Part shown: one piece after another, positions 1 through 9,244 of the stretch
Layout: the number at the start of each line of letters is the position of its first letter
How positions within the stretch are numbered: position 1 is the first letter of the stretch
Source: CAIODY01 sp046051225
GTDB taxonomy: Bacteria > Bacteroidota > Bacteroidia > Chitinophagales > CAIODY01
Assembly: GCA_046051225.1 (NCBI GenBank)
Contig: JBJOOR010000016.1
Coordinates: 26,399 to 90,398, forward strand
Length of the DNA: 64,000 bases
Direction of reading: 5' to 3'
Notes under the pieces: generated by a model
Databases searched by the model: none
Told to the model about the DNA's origin: nothing
Seen by the model: the letters and a program-made list of their open reading frames with translations, nothing else
Translations under genes and position numbers: made by a program

Positions 1-4
1 CTTT

Positions 5-457
5 TTATTCTTTGTTTTTTGTGTCGATAATTATTGTTACTGGACCATCATTCGTAAGCGATACTTTCATATCGGCTCCAAAAACTCCTGTCTTTATTTT
101 TTTCTCAAATTTATATTCTAATGTTGTAATAAAATTTTCATACAATGGCACCGCAATAGCTGGTTTTGCTGCATTTATAAAGCTTGGTCTATTACTTCCT
201 TTAGTTTGTGCATACAATGTAAACTGACTGATTAATAATATTTCGCCATCTATTTGTTGGATAGATAAATTCATTAATCCATCAGCATCTGCAAATATTC
301 TTAGGTTGATAATTTTATTAGTCAGCCATTCTATATCATCAGTTGTATCATCATTGCCAATGCCCAATAAAATCATGTATCCATTTTTTATTGATGCATA
401 ATTTTGTTTATTAATTTCTACCGAAGCATTGCTTACTCTTTGAATTACAGCTTTCAT
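5..457 (-). CDS. dtd: D-aminoacyl-tRNA deacylase
   Basis: Cytosolic proofreading enzyme that hydrolyses D-aminoacyl-tRNA (and glycyl-tRNA-Ala), releasing free tRNA. The 150-residue length is the family's usual size. Both signature motifs are present: SQFTLYA at residues 77-83 and the cross-subunit Gly-cisPro motif NDGPVT at 136-141, which together shape the dimer-interface active site. The ATG gives the canonical MKAVIQRV start. It lies downstream of gap on the same strand, but a strong hairpin separates them, so it probably has its own transcript. Identification is near certain. Confidence 0.96.
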   Translation of the reverse strand: MKAVIQRVSNASVEINKQNYASIKNGYMILLGIGNDDTTDDIEWLTNKIINLRIFADADGLMNLSIQQIDGEILLISQFTLYAQTKGSNRPSFINAAKPAIAVPLYENFITTLEYKFEKKIKTGVFGADMKVSLTNDGPVTIIIDTKNKE

Positions 458-460
458 TTT

Positions 461-511
461 TTTATAAAAAACAAATTCCTTACTTCAACATAAATTGAAA
501 TAAGGAATTTG
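461..511 (-). terminator. Terminator after gap
   Basis: Long hairpin between gap and dtd. The arms 472-488 and 495-511 form about 17 pairs with one mismatch. Read on the minus strand, the hairpin is followed by a T-rich run before the dtd start. It fits an intrinsic terminator for gap. Confidence 0.75.
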
Positions 512-536
512 AAATATTGATAACTAAGAATTCAAA

Positions 537-1985
537 TTAATAATAACGTAAGCGTACAACACCTGCAATCCATTTACTGAAGCGGATTACCTGACGGGTA
601 TAACCATATTCATTATCATACCAAACATATAGTACTGCGCTTTTTCCATCTTTAGAAACAATAGTTGCTTGCGAATCGAAAATTGATGCACAAGGATTTC
701 CAACTAAATCGCTGCTTACTAATTCATTACTATCCATGTATTGAATTTGCTCAACCAAACCGCCATGCAAAGCAGCATTGCGCATTAATTCGTTAACACT
801 TTCTTTAGTAACTGTTTTGTTTAATTGTAAATTTAAAATAGCCAATGATACATTTGGTGTAGGTACACGAACGGCATTGCCTGTAAGCTTTCCAGCCAAT
901 TGTGGTAATACTTTAGCTACGGCTTTATCAGCACCTGTTTCGGTAATTACTAAGTTCAACGCAGCACTTCTTCCACGGCGATATTTGCTATGATAATTAT
1001 CTAATAAATTTTGGTCGTTGGTATAAGAATGCACAGTTTCAATATGTCCACGTTCAACACCTATTTCTTTTTCAATAACTGCTAATACTGGCACAATTGC
1101 ATTAGTAGTACACGATGCAGCCGAAAAAATATTTTCGTTAGCATCATAGCTTTCATGATTTACACCATGAACCACATTCGGAATATCGCCTTTAGCTGGT
1201 GCAGTTAACAATACTTTACTTACACCTTTCGATTGTAAATGTTTGCCTAATCCTTCTCTATCACGTAATACGCCTGTATTGTCAATCACCAATGCATCAT
1301 GAATTCCGTAAGCTGTATAATCAATTGATGTTGGGTCGCTGGCGTTAATCATATGTATGCGATGACCATTTACGATTAAACATTTGTTAGGTGTATCGGC
1401 TATTACAGTTCCAGGAAATGGACCATGAACCGAATCGCTGCGCAATAAATCAGCCCGTTTAGAAATATCTTCATCTGTTTTATCACGAGTTACAATGGCT
1501 CTTAATCTTAATTGTTGTCCTTTACCAGCTTGTGAAATTAATTCACGAGCAGCAATACGACCAATACGACCAAAACCATACAGAATAACATCTTTAGGTT
1601 TTAAATCTATTTTATCGGCACCAATAAAATCTTTCATTTTATCGGTAGTAAAAGCAATTACATCATTATTAAATGTAGCTGCTTCATGCAACCATTCTGT
1701 TCCTAATCTTCCTAAATCAATACGAGCTGGAGCTAAATTCATTTTATACATTTCACGGGCAATAGCCAACACATGATGAATGTTGATAGGCTGTTGAACC
1801 ACTGTACGACTGTAATGCATCAAGTTTAATAATTCGCTTGTGCTTCTATCAATTAATACGTTTCTGAAAAATATTAATTCAACTTGTTTATCGTACCACA
1901 AGTTGCCAATGATGCTGTTTAGCTCAATTGCAGCCTTTTCATCTTCAATATACACACTTAGGTTTTTTTCAAATGTTTGCTCCAT
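537..1985 (-). CDS. gap: Glyceraldehyde-3-phosphate dehydrogenase, N-terminally extended
   Basis: Glycolytic enzyme converting glyceraldehyde-3-phosphate to 1,3-bisphosphoglycerate with NAD(P)+ in the cytosol. The Rossmann glycine motif GFGRIGR is at residues 137-143. The catalytic Cys292 lies in SCTTNA at 291-296. A substrate-site His-Ser-Tyr follows in ETVHSYTND. At 482 residues it is about 145 longer than classical GAPDH of roughly 335. The extra residues 1-130 form a mostly helical N-terminal domain. I recall this long form from other Bacteroidota, so it is probably lineage-typical and not a recent fusion. A -7-like box lies upstream and a terminator follows. Confidence 0.95.
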   Translation of the reverse strand: MEQTFEKNLSVYIEDEKAAIELNSIIGNLWYDKQVELIFFRNVLIDRSTSELLNLMHYSRTVVQQPINIHHVLAIAREMYKMNLAPARIDLGRLGTEWLHEAATFNNDVIAFTTDKMKDFIGADKIDLKPKDVILYGFGRIGRIAARELISQAGKGQQLRLRAIVTRDKTDEDISKRADLLRSDSVHGPFPGTVIADTPNKCLIVNGHRIHMINASDPTSIDYTAYGIHDALVIDNTGVLRDREGLGKHLQSKGVSKVLLTAPAKGDIPNVVHGVNHESYDANENIFSAASCTTNAIVPVLAVIEKEIGVERGHIETVHSYTNDQNLLDNYHSKYRRGRSAALNLVITETGADKAVAKVLPQLAGKLTGNAVRVPTPNVSLAILNLQLNKTVTKESVNELMRNAALHGGLVEQIQYMDSNELVSSDLVGNPCASIFDSQATIVSKDGKSAVLYVWYDNEYGYTRQVIRFSKWIAGVVRLRYY

Positions 1986-2017
1986 TATGATGTAAAATTT
2001 TTATGTTTTTAGGATGG

Positions 2018-2025
2018 CAAAGGTA
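2018..2025 (-). promoter_or_regulatory. Possible -7 box for gap
   Basis: The minus strand reads TACCTTTG, matching the Bacteroidota -7 consensus TAnnTTTG, 33 bases before the gap ATG. I see no convincing -33 TTTG at the usual distance. Confidence 0.45.
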
Positions 2026-2082
2026 ATTAATTGAGATTAAAAATTATTGTTGATATTAAATTGTTATTAAATTTTTGAAAAT

Positions 2083-2114
2083 AAAAAAAGCGGATGATTC
2101 AATATCATCCGCTT
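2083..2114 (-). terminator. Terminator after the CpeT-like gene
   Basis: Perfect 9-bp stem (2090-2098 with 2104-2112) around a 5-nt loop. On the minus strand it is followed by a T run, just past the stop codon of the CpeT-like gene at 2144. Confidence 0.85.
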
Positions 2115-2143
2115 AGGGTTTATAGTTGGTAGTAAATATTTTT

Positions 2144-2758
2144 TTATTTTTCGGTATTAATTAATTCTGATTTTAAAACTGGGGCAGGTTTTTGAATGCT
2201 ACCATCCATCAATGAAGTATTTATTGCTCGTACATCCGAAGCCATTCCATTGCCCGATGATTGGGTATGATGCACTTTACCTTTTGCACCACCTATTGAT
2301 AATTCACCATCCTCATTTCTATATACCAAAAAAACTTGCGAAGCATTTTTCAATTCAAAATCTTTGGGGCTTATGCTAGCCATTGCTTTATCATCGTTTA
2401 TCGAAGCCGATAAATTATTACCTGCTGGCAAATTATATACAGCACATACTGTTATCGAATCATTTACTTTAGCTAAATTATAAACTCGTTGACCAAAGGC
2501 TGATGAGTTAGACGCAGGTTCTACAAATATCCAATTGCCTTTTACTGTTTTTCTTTCGGTAAACATGGGCGCTACATTTAATGCAGCATTATAACCATCA
2601 CTTGATGCTGTACGCTTAACATTGCTGTTAAATTCACCTTCCATAAAACTTACTATCTGACGTGATTTTTTATTAATTTTTTGATTCCCTTTTGCATAAC
2701 TGTTTCCAATAGAAAGTACGCAAATGGCTGCTACGAGTGTAAAAATAATGTTTCGCAT
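2144..2758 (-). CDS. CpcT/CpeT-like exported protein
   Basis: A 204-residue protein when started at the ATG at 2758, which begins a clean signal peptide (residues 1-22, ending SYA). A longer in-frame extension upstream is only low-complexity sequence. The pattern resembles the CpcT/CpeT (DUF1001) family: FMEGEF at 38-43, WIFVEPA at 76-82, then GQRVYNL at 89-95. In cyanobacteria these enzymes attach phycobilin to phycobiliproteins. Here there is no phycobiliprotein context and the protein appears exported, so a bilin-lyase role should not be assumed; a lipocalin-like binding fold is the safer inference. It is a single-gene unit with its own terminator and an unusual CA-rich leader. Confidence 0.68.
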   Translation of the reverse strand: MRNIIFTLVAAICVLSIGNSYAKGNQKINKKSRQIVSFMEGEFNSNVKRTASSDGYNAALNVAPMFTERKTVKGNWIFVEPASNSSAFGQRVYNLAKVNDSITVCAVYNLPAGNNLSASINDDKAMASISPKDFELKNASQVFLVYRNEDGELSIGGAKGKVHHTQSSGNGMASDVRAINTSLMDGSIQKPAPVLKSELINTEK

Positions 2759-2818
2759 GATTGGGTTGTGTTTTGTGTGTTTGTTTGTGTTTTGTGTTTC
2801 TTGTGTGTTTTGATAAGG

Positions 2819-2826
2819 CAAAGATA
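2819..2826 (-). promoter_or_regulatory. Possible -7 box for the CpeT-like gene
   Basis: The minus strand reads TATCTTTG, matching TAnnTTTG. It would start transcription near 2812 and give a leader of about 53 nt made almost entirely of A, C and T. No well-spaced -33 element is obvious. Confidence 0.5.
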
Positions 2827-2955
2827 CTAGCACCACAAAGCAAAACCGATACGATAAAAAACCTATTTACTTAATAAAAAAACTGATTTTATAAATTTCA
2901 TGTTGTAGAATATTTTGTAATTGAAACTCTAAAATTATATTTGCCATTACTATTT

Positions 2956-3360
2956 ATGAAACTATCCGAATTAATTAAAGAAGCAAAAGATATTGATATT
3001 GCAGCAGTGCCCGAAACCTTGATTGATGGCTCTATTGCTTGGTATATTTATATTATCAATAAAGGAAAAAACAATATCCATAATGTAATGATTCAATCTA
3101 ACGGACGTGGCGAAATAGATGCTTGGCCTGTTAAAACAAGCACACTACGACATTTTATAAATAACATTGCCGCTGGCGAATCATCAAAAGTTGAAATGCT
3201 GGTTGAAGAAGTTTTCTTTTTAGAAAATCAATATTGGGTAAGCTATTATATTGACACCACTATTTTTGATAGTCAGCTTACATTTGCGCCTAATTCTATT
3301 GCAATTGATAAATGCGAAAATATTCCTTTATTAAATGTAAATGGTGTGGTGGCGAAATAA
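2956..3360 (+). CDS. Uncharacterised small cytosolic protein
   Basis: A 134-residue protein from the ATG at 2956; a TTG 15 bases earlier is less likely. I do not recognise the family. It has no signal peptide and no membrane segment. It looks like a compact alpha/beta protein: a helical start (residues 1-15), then alternating strands rich in aromatic residues, including AWYIYIINK near 28-36 and YWVSYYIDT near 97-105. It stands alone, divergent from the CpeT-like gene and convergent with the T9SS cargo gene that ends 20 bases away. Confidence 0.6.
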   Translation: MKLSELIKEAKDIDIAAVPETLIDGSIAWYIYIINKGKNNIHNVMIQSNGRGEIDAWPVKTSTLRHFINNIAAGESSKVEMLVEEVFFLENQYWVSYYIDTTIFDSQLTFAPNSIAIDKCENIPLLNVNGVVAK

Positions 3361-3380
3361 AAACAATGCAATTCAGATTT

Positions 3381-5144
3381 TTAATTCTTCATACAATATT
3401 TCATTTTGCCGTTCAATTTTAAAAAATAAAGCCCAGCTGGTAGAAAACTAATATCAAAAAATATTTGTTGCAAGCCCAATGGCTGCTTATCGTTTAACAT
3501 TTGTTTTATTTTGTTTCCTTTATAATCGTACAATGTTAAATTAATAGGTGATGAGTTATTAACCATATACTTTGTGTTCAACAATGTGCTTTGTTGATTC
3601 GATTTAACATCAACCACAAAATTTTCATCTGTTAATCTGTTTGTTGTATCATCTTTCAATAATTTCCAAACTGTTAAATCAGATTTTAATTTCACCAAAA
3701 AAAAATCTTTTTTACCATTGCTTTTAAATGTAGCATTTTGCCATGCAAATGTGTTATTAAAATTGCCAGCCAACCATATATCCTTTGAAAACAAATTGCT
3801 TTGAATGCTATGAATAGAGCAGTTTTCGGATGTGTTAGTATTAAATTTTTTCAGCAACACATCACCAGCATTATTTGCTAAAACATAAAAATAACTATTG
3901 TATAAATTTGCTGAAAGTGTAGGTTTTATGCTTTGTTTATTCATTTTATTAGATGAATTAACAGTACGTTTTTTAGTATAGCCCACTATCGAAATATTAT
4001 TTTCATCATCTACAATAATCTGATTGCAATTCATCATTCCATTGTCGCAAATTGGTTTTGCAAAAAATATTTCGGATAGTTTATTGTTTGTTTTAGCAAA
4101 CAACAAATCAGTTTCGGCAATAGCCAAAACTTTTGAAGTTAAATATGGGTTTGTTATCAAGCATTCATTTTGAAAAGAAATGGCAAATATCAATTCATTT
4201 TTCTTGTTGATAGCCAAACATTTATTGTTGCAATTTTCGTTGCCTTCACCACCCAAAACTATTGATTCTAATAGCTTTCCGTTTACATCATATTTTATTA
4301 ATACCAAATCATTTTTTCCATTTGATGAAATATTTAAGGCATTTCCGTTTGGATTAATATCAACCGAATTGGTAAATGTGCTGATAAAAAAACAGTTATT
4401 TTTTTCATCGCTTACCACACAAGATTGCGATTGAAATGAAGGATTATCGTTTTCTATACCCATTGTGTTGGCATAAATATATTTACCATCGTAAGCGTTG
4501 TATCTAGCTATAAAAGCTGTGCTATATTTTTTTTCAATTATTTTAGATATCAACAAATGTTTTTGTTCGGAAATATCGGCATCCATCATTTTCGAAAATC
4601 TGCCCGATACCACTACCCCATCGGCTTTATCAATTGTTACCGAACAAATATCATCTGCACCTTCGCCGCCTAATTGATTTACCCAATCTATGTTTCCAGT
4701 AGTTGAAAGTATTTTAACAATAAAGCCATCTGTAGCGCCATTACTTGATAAATTTATTTTTTTTTCTGCATTTTCAAATACACAATCTTTTGAAAAATAG
4801 CCTACCAAATACAAATATCCATTGGCATCAATTTTCATATCATGTATTTCATCTTTGCCCATGCCACCTATTTTATTTGCCCATATTAATTTTCCAAACG
4901 AATTAAACTTTGCCAATAAAATATCTTGCGAATGATTAGTTGAAGTAATTTTTTTAAAAGAATTTTTATCTATTGTAATGGTATTACAAAAATTGGCTGC
5001 CATATATACATTGCCAAATTTATCTAACAGAATATTACTTACCACATCATTCGAATCGGCACCAAAGCTATATGCAACCTGCGATGTAGCAGTTGAATAT
5101 TTGAATAACAGAAAAAGGATGCAAAAGAATAAGCGACATAGCAT
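3381..5144 (-). CDS. Secreted SBBP-repeat protein with T9SS-like C-terminus
   Basis: 587 residues with a signal peptide (about 1-22). The body carries repeats of the SBBP/beta-propeller kind, such as GGMGKDEIHDMKIDANGYLY and LGGEGADDICSVTIDKADG, each followed by a G-x-F strand. The last 75 residues follow the T9SS type A sorting pattern (NLTLYDYKGNKIKQM, then LPAGLYFLKLNGK), though the usual YPNP entry motif is missing. Likely secreted or displayed through a T9SS encoded elsewhere; its ligand is unknown. It is divergent from the giant PKD protein across 234 bases. A TATATTTG-type -7 box at 5149-5156 lies so close to the ATG that the transcript could be leaderless. Confidence 0.7.
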   Translation of the reverse strand: MLCRLFFCILFLLFKYSTATSQVAYSFGADSNDVVSNILLDKFGNVYMAANFCNTITIDKNSFKKITSTNHSQDILLAKFNSFGKLIWANKIGGMGKDEIHDMKIDANGYLYLVGYFSKDCVFENAEKKINLSSNGATDGFIVKILSTTGNIDWVNQLGGEGADDICSVTIDKADGVVVSGRFSKMMDADISEQKHLLISKIIEKKYSTAFIARYNAYDGKYIYANTMGIENDNPSFQSQSCVVSDEKNNCFFISTFTNSVDINPNGNALNISSNGKNDLVLIKYDVNGKLLESIVLGGEGNENCNNKCLAINKKNELIFAISFQNECLITNPYLTSKVLAIAETDLLFAKTNNKLSEIFFAKPICDNGMMNCNQIIVDDENNISIVGYTKKRTVNSSNKMNKQSIKPTLSANLYNSYFYVLANNAGDVLLKKFNTNTSENCSIHSIQSNLFSKDIWLAGNFNNTFAWQNATFKSNGKKDFFLVKLKSDLTVWKLLKDDTTNRLTDENFVVDVKSNQQSTLLNTKYMVNNSSPINLTLYDYKGNKIKQMLNDKQPLGLQQIFFDISFLPAGLYFLKLNGKMKYCMKN

Positions 5145-5378
5145 AAGCCAAATATAGTGTATTTAAAAATATAGAATACTACAAAAAAGATAACCTAAAA
5201 AAAAAATTGAACCCGTAAGAAATGTTTTTTTTATGGTTTGTTTCTTTTTCAAAAAGCATTCACCTTTGATGCATCAAAAAACAAACGATGAAAAGTTTGA
5301 GTAAGTAGAACGGCAAAAAATGTATTTCAGTTATTCAAATTTTATCATCAACTTTATAAACAATTAAAATTTTTTACC

Positions 5379-8300
5379 ATGAAAACGATGCAAACAAAAA
5401 TTATTAAAACAGTGCAATTTTTATTATTGACTGTTATGTTTTCGGTGTTGTTACAAACACACAAAACACAGGCACAAATTCCTTGTCATGCTAATTTTGG
5501 CTATTTCACTTCGGGCAATGTGGTACAGTTTTTAGATTCGAGTTATACCAATTCGGGTGCATGTAACTATGCTCATTCTTATTGGAGTTTTGGAAATGGC
5601 ATTACGCAACATTTCAGTTATACCAATAGTCCATCACAAACATTTGCTAATGGCACTTATCAAGTATGCTTACACATCATGGATTCAGTAAATACAAGCT
5701 GCATTGATTCGTTGTGTCAAACAATAGTAATTGGCAACGCTTGTGGTTATGCAGCTTCATTCACTTACAACACCAATGGTAATGTGGTTTCATTCACCAA
5801 CACATCAACAGGTTCTTTCGCCGGTTCAACATGGAATATTGATGGTGGATATAAATACACTACAATCAATGCTGTAGATACTTTTTTTAGCACAGGCAAT
5901 CATACAGTATGTATGAAAATTGGAAATAGTAATTACACATGTGTAGATTCTATTTGCCAAACTATTAATATTACTTCTATTCCTAATGGCTACCCAATTT
6001 CTGGCTACATCTATAATGATGCAAATAATAATCACATTATGGATGCAGGCGAAACTGGAATTGCGAATCAATCAGTTAATGTGGTTCTTGTGGGAAATGG
6101 TTTCGTAACTGTTCAAACCGATGCTTTTGGGTTTTATCAAACAACTGTGATAGGTGGCAATTATGTATTTTCTCCTAACATCTATTTAAGCGGCTACACT
6201 CAAACTCAACCAACATTTGGTTCATATACAGGCGTTGTATCAACATTTATTGTGAATATGAATTTTGGATTTTACCAGGCCCCATGCGCTACAATTTTTT
6301 CTGCAACTGCCGCAGCGCAAGGTTTGGGTAATTATTTATTCACTGATTCAATAACTAACAATAATTCAGGAATAATTTATAATTGGTATTATGGCGATGG
6401 TGCTTCTGGATTAACCTCCCCTTCATCTCATACATATCTTTTAAATGGAACTTATACACCATCATTAGCCATTTATAATTCATCGAATCCCAACTGCCAT
6501 GATAGTTTTGTATTAGCTCCCATTGTAATAAGTGGATTAACTACTTGCAGTGGTCAGGCACAATTTAATGTTTACTCTAACGGTGGTTGTGGCGGCAGTT
6601 ATTATTTCTATCCAACTACCCAAGTTAGTGGCACAACTTATTCATGGGATTTTGGCGATGGTTCTGCCTTATCAACCAATACTTACCCAGCACATAATTA
6701 TGGTTCTTCGAACACTTATACGGTTACATTAATTTCTTACAATGCACCAAATAATTGCTACGACACTTCTTCTCAAAGTGTGAATGTGACCGTAATAGCT
6801 GCGCCAGTTGCAGGGTTTACTTATTCCATCAGCAACAATACAATTACTTGCACCAATACATCAACAGGCTCAATTGCTAATTATTATTGGAATTATGATG
6901 ATGGTGGAAACTCCGCATTAATGAATCCACCAACACATACTTTTTTGTTTGGTGGACAGCATTGGGTTGCATTAAGTGTGAATTCAGCAAGCGGTTGCAG
7001 CGATAGTTTAGTACAATATTTCAACATCAGTATTCCCAATGCCGATACTTTAACAGGAAATATTTTTAATGATGTAAATAATAATGGAATAAAAGATGCT
7101 GGCGAATTGGGCATGGCAAATCAATATATTTATTTGTATGCACAAGGCACATCAACTTATACCTACACTGATGCGGTGGGAAATTATTCTTTCATTTTAC
7201 CATCAGGCACTGATACAATTTATGCTCCATACATTTGGATGTATTCCAGAACATTGCCTCTGAATACCAATCAGTATGTTGTAACCACCACTGGCAATCA
7301 GCATTTAAGCGGTTTTGATTTTGGTTATGTAGATACTGTTTCAACTATTGCTGGTCATGTATATTTTGATACCAATGGTAATGGGATGCAAGACGCTGGC
7401 GAATTAAATGCTTCAGCCATTAGGGTAGATGTGTATGGCAACACCATGAGTACACATGTATATACAGATTATTTTGGCAACTACACCGCTTTGCTTTATT
7501 ATGGCAATGGCACTTACAACATTACTTGCAACCCAGTATTGAGTGGCTATACAGGCTACAACATCAGCACATCACCTACACAATACAATGTAACTACCAG
7601 TAACGCAACAACTTACAATGGCAATAACTTTGGTTTAAATCCAATCAGTTCAACTACAGGCGATAATTTAATGGTGAACATTACACCAGCCACCACAGCA
7701 GTTCCGGGCTATGGCGCATGGTATTATGTAACAGTGAAAAATATTGGTAGCACAACAGTAGGTGGCAATATAGTTTTTAATTATGACCCATCGATGACTT
7801 TTTCAAATGCTATAAGTGGAACTAATAATTCATCTTCACATCAAGTAAGTTGGACAATTTCATCTTTATCACCGGGTGCTTATTCACAAAATACAATTGT
7901 AATGAATGTGTCTTCCACCAATGCTTTGGGAACAATTTTAAATCAGAATGCATCAGTTGCTTTAACAAGCGGTACAGATGTAGATTTATCTAACAACGCT
8001 ACAAACTATCAGCAAGTTGTAGTTGGTTCTTACGACCCGAATGAAAAAACTGTGTCGCCAGTTGGTGAAGGTGTGAACGGAGCTATCAACCCAATCAACA
8101 ATAGTGAATTGACTTATACCATTCGTTTTCAAAACACAGGCACAGCACCAGCAGTAAATATTGTGGTGAAAGATGTGATAGATGCCGATTTAGATTTAAA
8201 CACTTTGCAAATGTTAGAAAGCAGCAATAACAATACTTTGTCAATTGATGATGCCACAAGATTAGCAACTTGGAAATTTCAAAATATTATGTTGGCTGAT

Positions 8301-8735
8301 AGCAATCATGATGAACCACATAGCCATGGCTATTTACAATTTAAAATAAAATTGAAAAGCGGTTTAACGCAAGGCACTACTTTGAATAATACTGCAAATA
8401 TTTATTTTGATTTCAATTCGCCTGTTATTACAAACACTACAAAAAACACAGTTGATTTTAGTTTATCAGTTGCCAATGTGAAAGATGAATTACCAACTAT
8501 TTCAATTGCACCCAACCCAATGAATGAATTTTCTACCATTCGTATTGACGGTTTGAAAGGCACAACAGATGTAGATGTAACGATTACAAATGTATTAGGT
8601 GAAAAAGTAAAAACGCTTTCGCATCAATCGAACATCATCAGCATTGATAGAAATAATTTAAGCAGCGGAATTTATTTTTATGAATTGAAAAACAACGGAA
8701 AGAAAATTGGTAATGGTAAAATTGTGGTGGAATAA
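5379..8735 (+). CDS. Giant PKD/SdrD-B surface protein with T9SS type A sorting domain
   Basis: 1118 residues. Signal peptide 1-33 (ends TQAQ). About five PKD-like domains, recognisable by YxWxFGDG/YYWNYDDG strands, lie around 36-200, 303-380, 390-470 and 475-550. SdrD-B-like domains with the calcium-type motif NDxNNNGxxDAGE lie near 205-265, 555-620 and 655-725. A DUF11-like domain (765-880) is followed by a DUF7619-type domain starting at SYDPNEKTVSP (about 885-1030). The C-terminus has APNPMNEF, then LSSGIYFYELK, the T9SS type A signal. Probably a cell-surface adhesin or structural protein. Monocistronic, with a terminator 20 bases after the stop. Confidence 0.88.
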   Translation: MKTMQTKIIKTVQFLLLTVMFSVLLQTHKTQAQIPCHANFGYFTSGNVVQFLDSSYTNSGACNYAHSYWSFGNGITQHFSYTNSPSQTFANGTYQVCLHIMDSVNTSCIDSLCQTIVIGNACGYAASFTYNTNGNVVSFTNTSTGSFAGSTWNIDGGYKYTTINAVDTFFSTGNHTVCMKIGNSNYTCVDSICQTINITSIPNGYPISGYIYNDANNNHIMDAGETGIANQSVNVVLVGNGFVTVQTDAFGFYQTTVIGGNYVFSPNIYLSGYTQTQPTFGSYTGVVSTFIVNMNFGFYQAPCATIFSATAAAQGLGNYLFTDSITNNNSGIIYNWYYGDGASGLTSPSSHTYLLNGTYTPSLAIYNSSNPNCHDSFVLAPIVISGLTTCSGQAQFNVYSNGGCGGSYYFYPTTQVSGTTYSWDFGDGSALSTNTYPAHNYGSSNTYTVTLISYNAPNNCYDTSSQSVNVTVIAAPVAGFTYSISNNTITCTNTSTGSIANYYWNYDDGGNSALMNPPTHTFLFGGQHWVALSVNSASGCSDSLVQYFNISIPNADTLTGNIFNDVNNNGIKDAGELGMANQYIYLYAQGTSTYTYTDAVGNYSFILPSGTDTIYAPYIWMYSRTLPLNTNQYVVTTTGNQHLSGFDFGYVDTVSTIAGHVYFDTNGNGMQDAGELNASAIRVDVYGNTMSTHVYTDYFGNYTALLYYGNGTYNITCNPVLSGYTGYNISTSPTQYNVTTSNATTYNGNNFGLNPISSTTGDNLMVNITPATTAVPGYGAWYYVTVKNIGSTTVGGNIVFNYDPSMTFSNAISGTNNSSSHQVSWTISSLSPGAYSQNTIVMNVSSTNALGTILNQNASVALTSGTDVDLSNNATNYQQVVVGSYDPNEKTVSPVGEGVNGAINPINNSELTYTIRFQNTGTAPAVNIVVKDVIDADLDLNTLQMLESSNNNTLSIDDATRLATWKFQNIMLADSNHDEPHSHGYLQFKIKLKSGLTQGTTLNNTANIYFDFNSPVITNTTKNTVDFSLSVANVKDELPTISIAPNPMNEFSTIRIDGLKGTTDVDVTITNVLGEKVKTLSHQSNIISIDRNNLSSGIYFYELKNNGKKIGNGKIVVE

Positions 8736-8755
8736 CTAGAATTAATTTTTACCAT

Positions 8756-8790
8756 AAAAAGCGAAGCAATAATTGTTGCTTCGCTTTTTA
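8756..8790. terminator. Bidirectional terminator
   Basis: Perfect stem 8761-8769 with 8776-8784, flanked by A5 and T5, so it can end transcription from either side. It ends the PKD surface protein gene. Confidence 0.9.
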
Positions 8791-8800
8791 TTTTTTAAAA

Positions 8801-8831
8801 TTTGCAGGATTAATATTGCTATTATATTTTG
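8801..8831 (+). promoter_or_regulatory. Candidate promoter for the DUF1801-VOC pair
   Basis: TTTG at 8801-8804 and TATATTTTG at 8823-8831, separated by 18 bases. This resembles the Bacteroidota TTTG...TAnnTTTG promoter with one extra T in the -7 element. Confidence 0.4.
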
Positions 8832-8875
8832 TCGCACAATTACAAAATATGAAGCTTTATTGAACAAATAAAATA

Positions 8876-9244
8876 ATGAACAAAAAAACAAAAAACATAA
8901 ATGAATACATTTCTTTGCAGCCTGATATAGCAAAAGAAATGTTAGAACAAATAAGAGAAATTGTAAAATCAATTATACCTGATACCGAAGAAATAATCAG
9001 CTATGGAATGCCAGCGTTCAAGGTTTATGGCAGGGTGTTAGTTTATTTTGCAGGTTTCAAAAATCATTGTAGTTTGTTTCCTGCTAATGCAAGTTTGATT
9101 GCAGAAATGAAAACTGAATTAAAGAATTACAAAACATCAAAAGGTACTATTCAATTTGAATTTGGAAAACCTTTACCAATTAATTTGATAAAAAAAATTG
9201 TAAAAATTAGAATGAAAGAAAATTTAAAAAAATCAAAATTATGA
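8876..9244 (+). CDS. DUF1801 (YdhG-like) protein
   Basis: 122 residues, matching the DUF1801 / YdhG family in size and motifs: the helical start IDEYI-like (NINEYISLQP), then EEIISYGMPAFK near residues 39-50, then a strand with FAGFKNHCSLFP and a final helix. Frataxin-like iron-chaperone roles have been proposed for relatives, but the biochemical function is not established. Its stop overlaps the next start in ATGA, so it is translationally coupled to the VOC protein. Confidence 0.85.
   Translation: MNKKTKNINEYISLQPDIAKEMLEQIREIVKSIIPDTEEIISYGMPAFKVYGRVLVYFAGFKNHCSLFPANASLIAEMKTELKNYKTSKGTIQFEFGKPLPINLIKKIVKIRMKENLKKSKL

Noticed and set aside
8742..8972. Minus-strand frame across the terminator and the DUF1801 start
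   Set aside because: It runs through a perfect terminator hairpin and has no family similarity.
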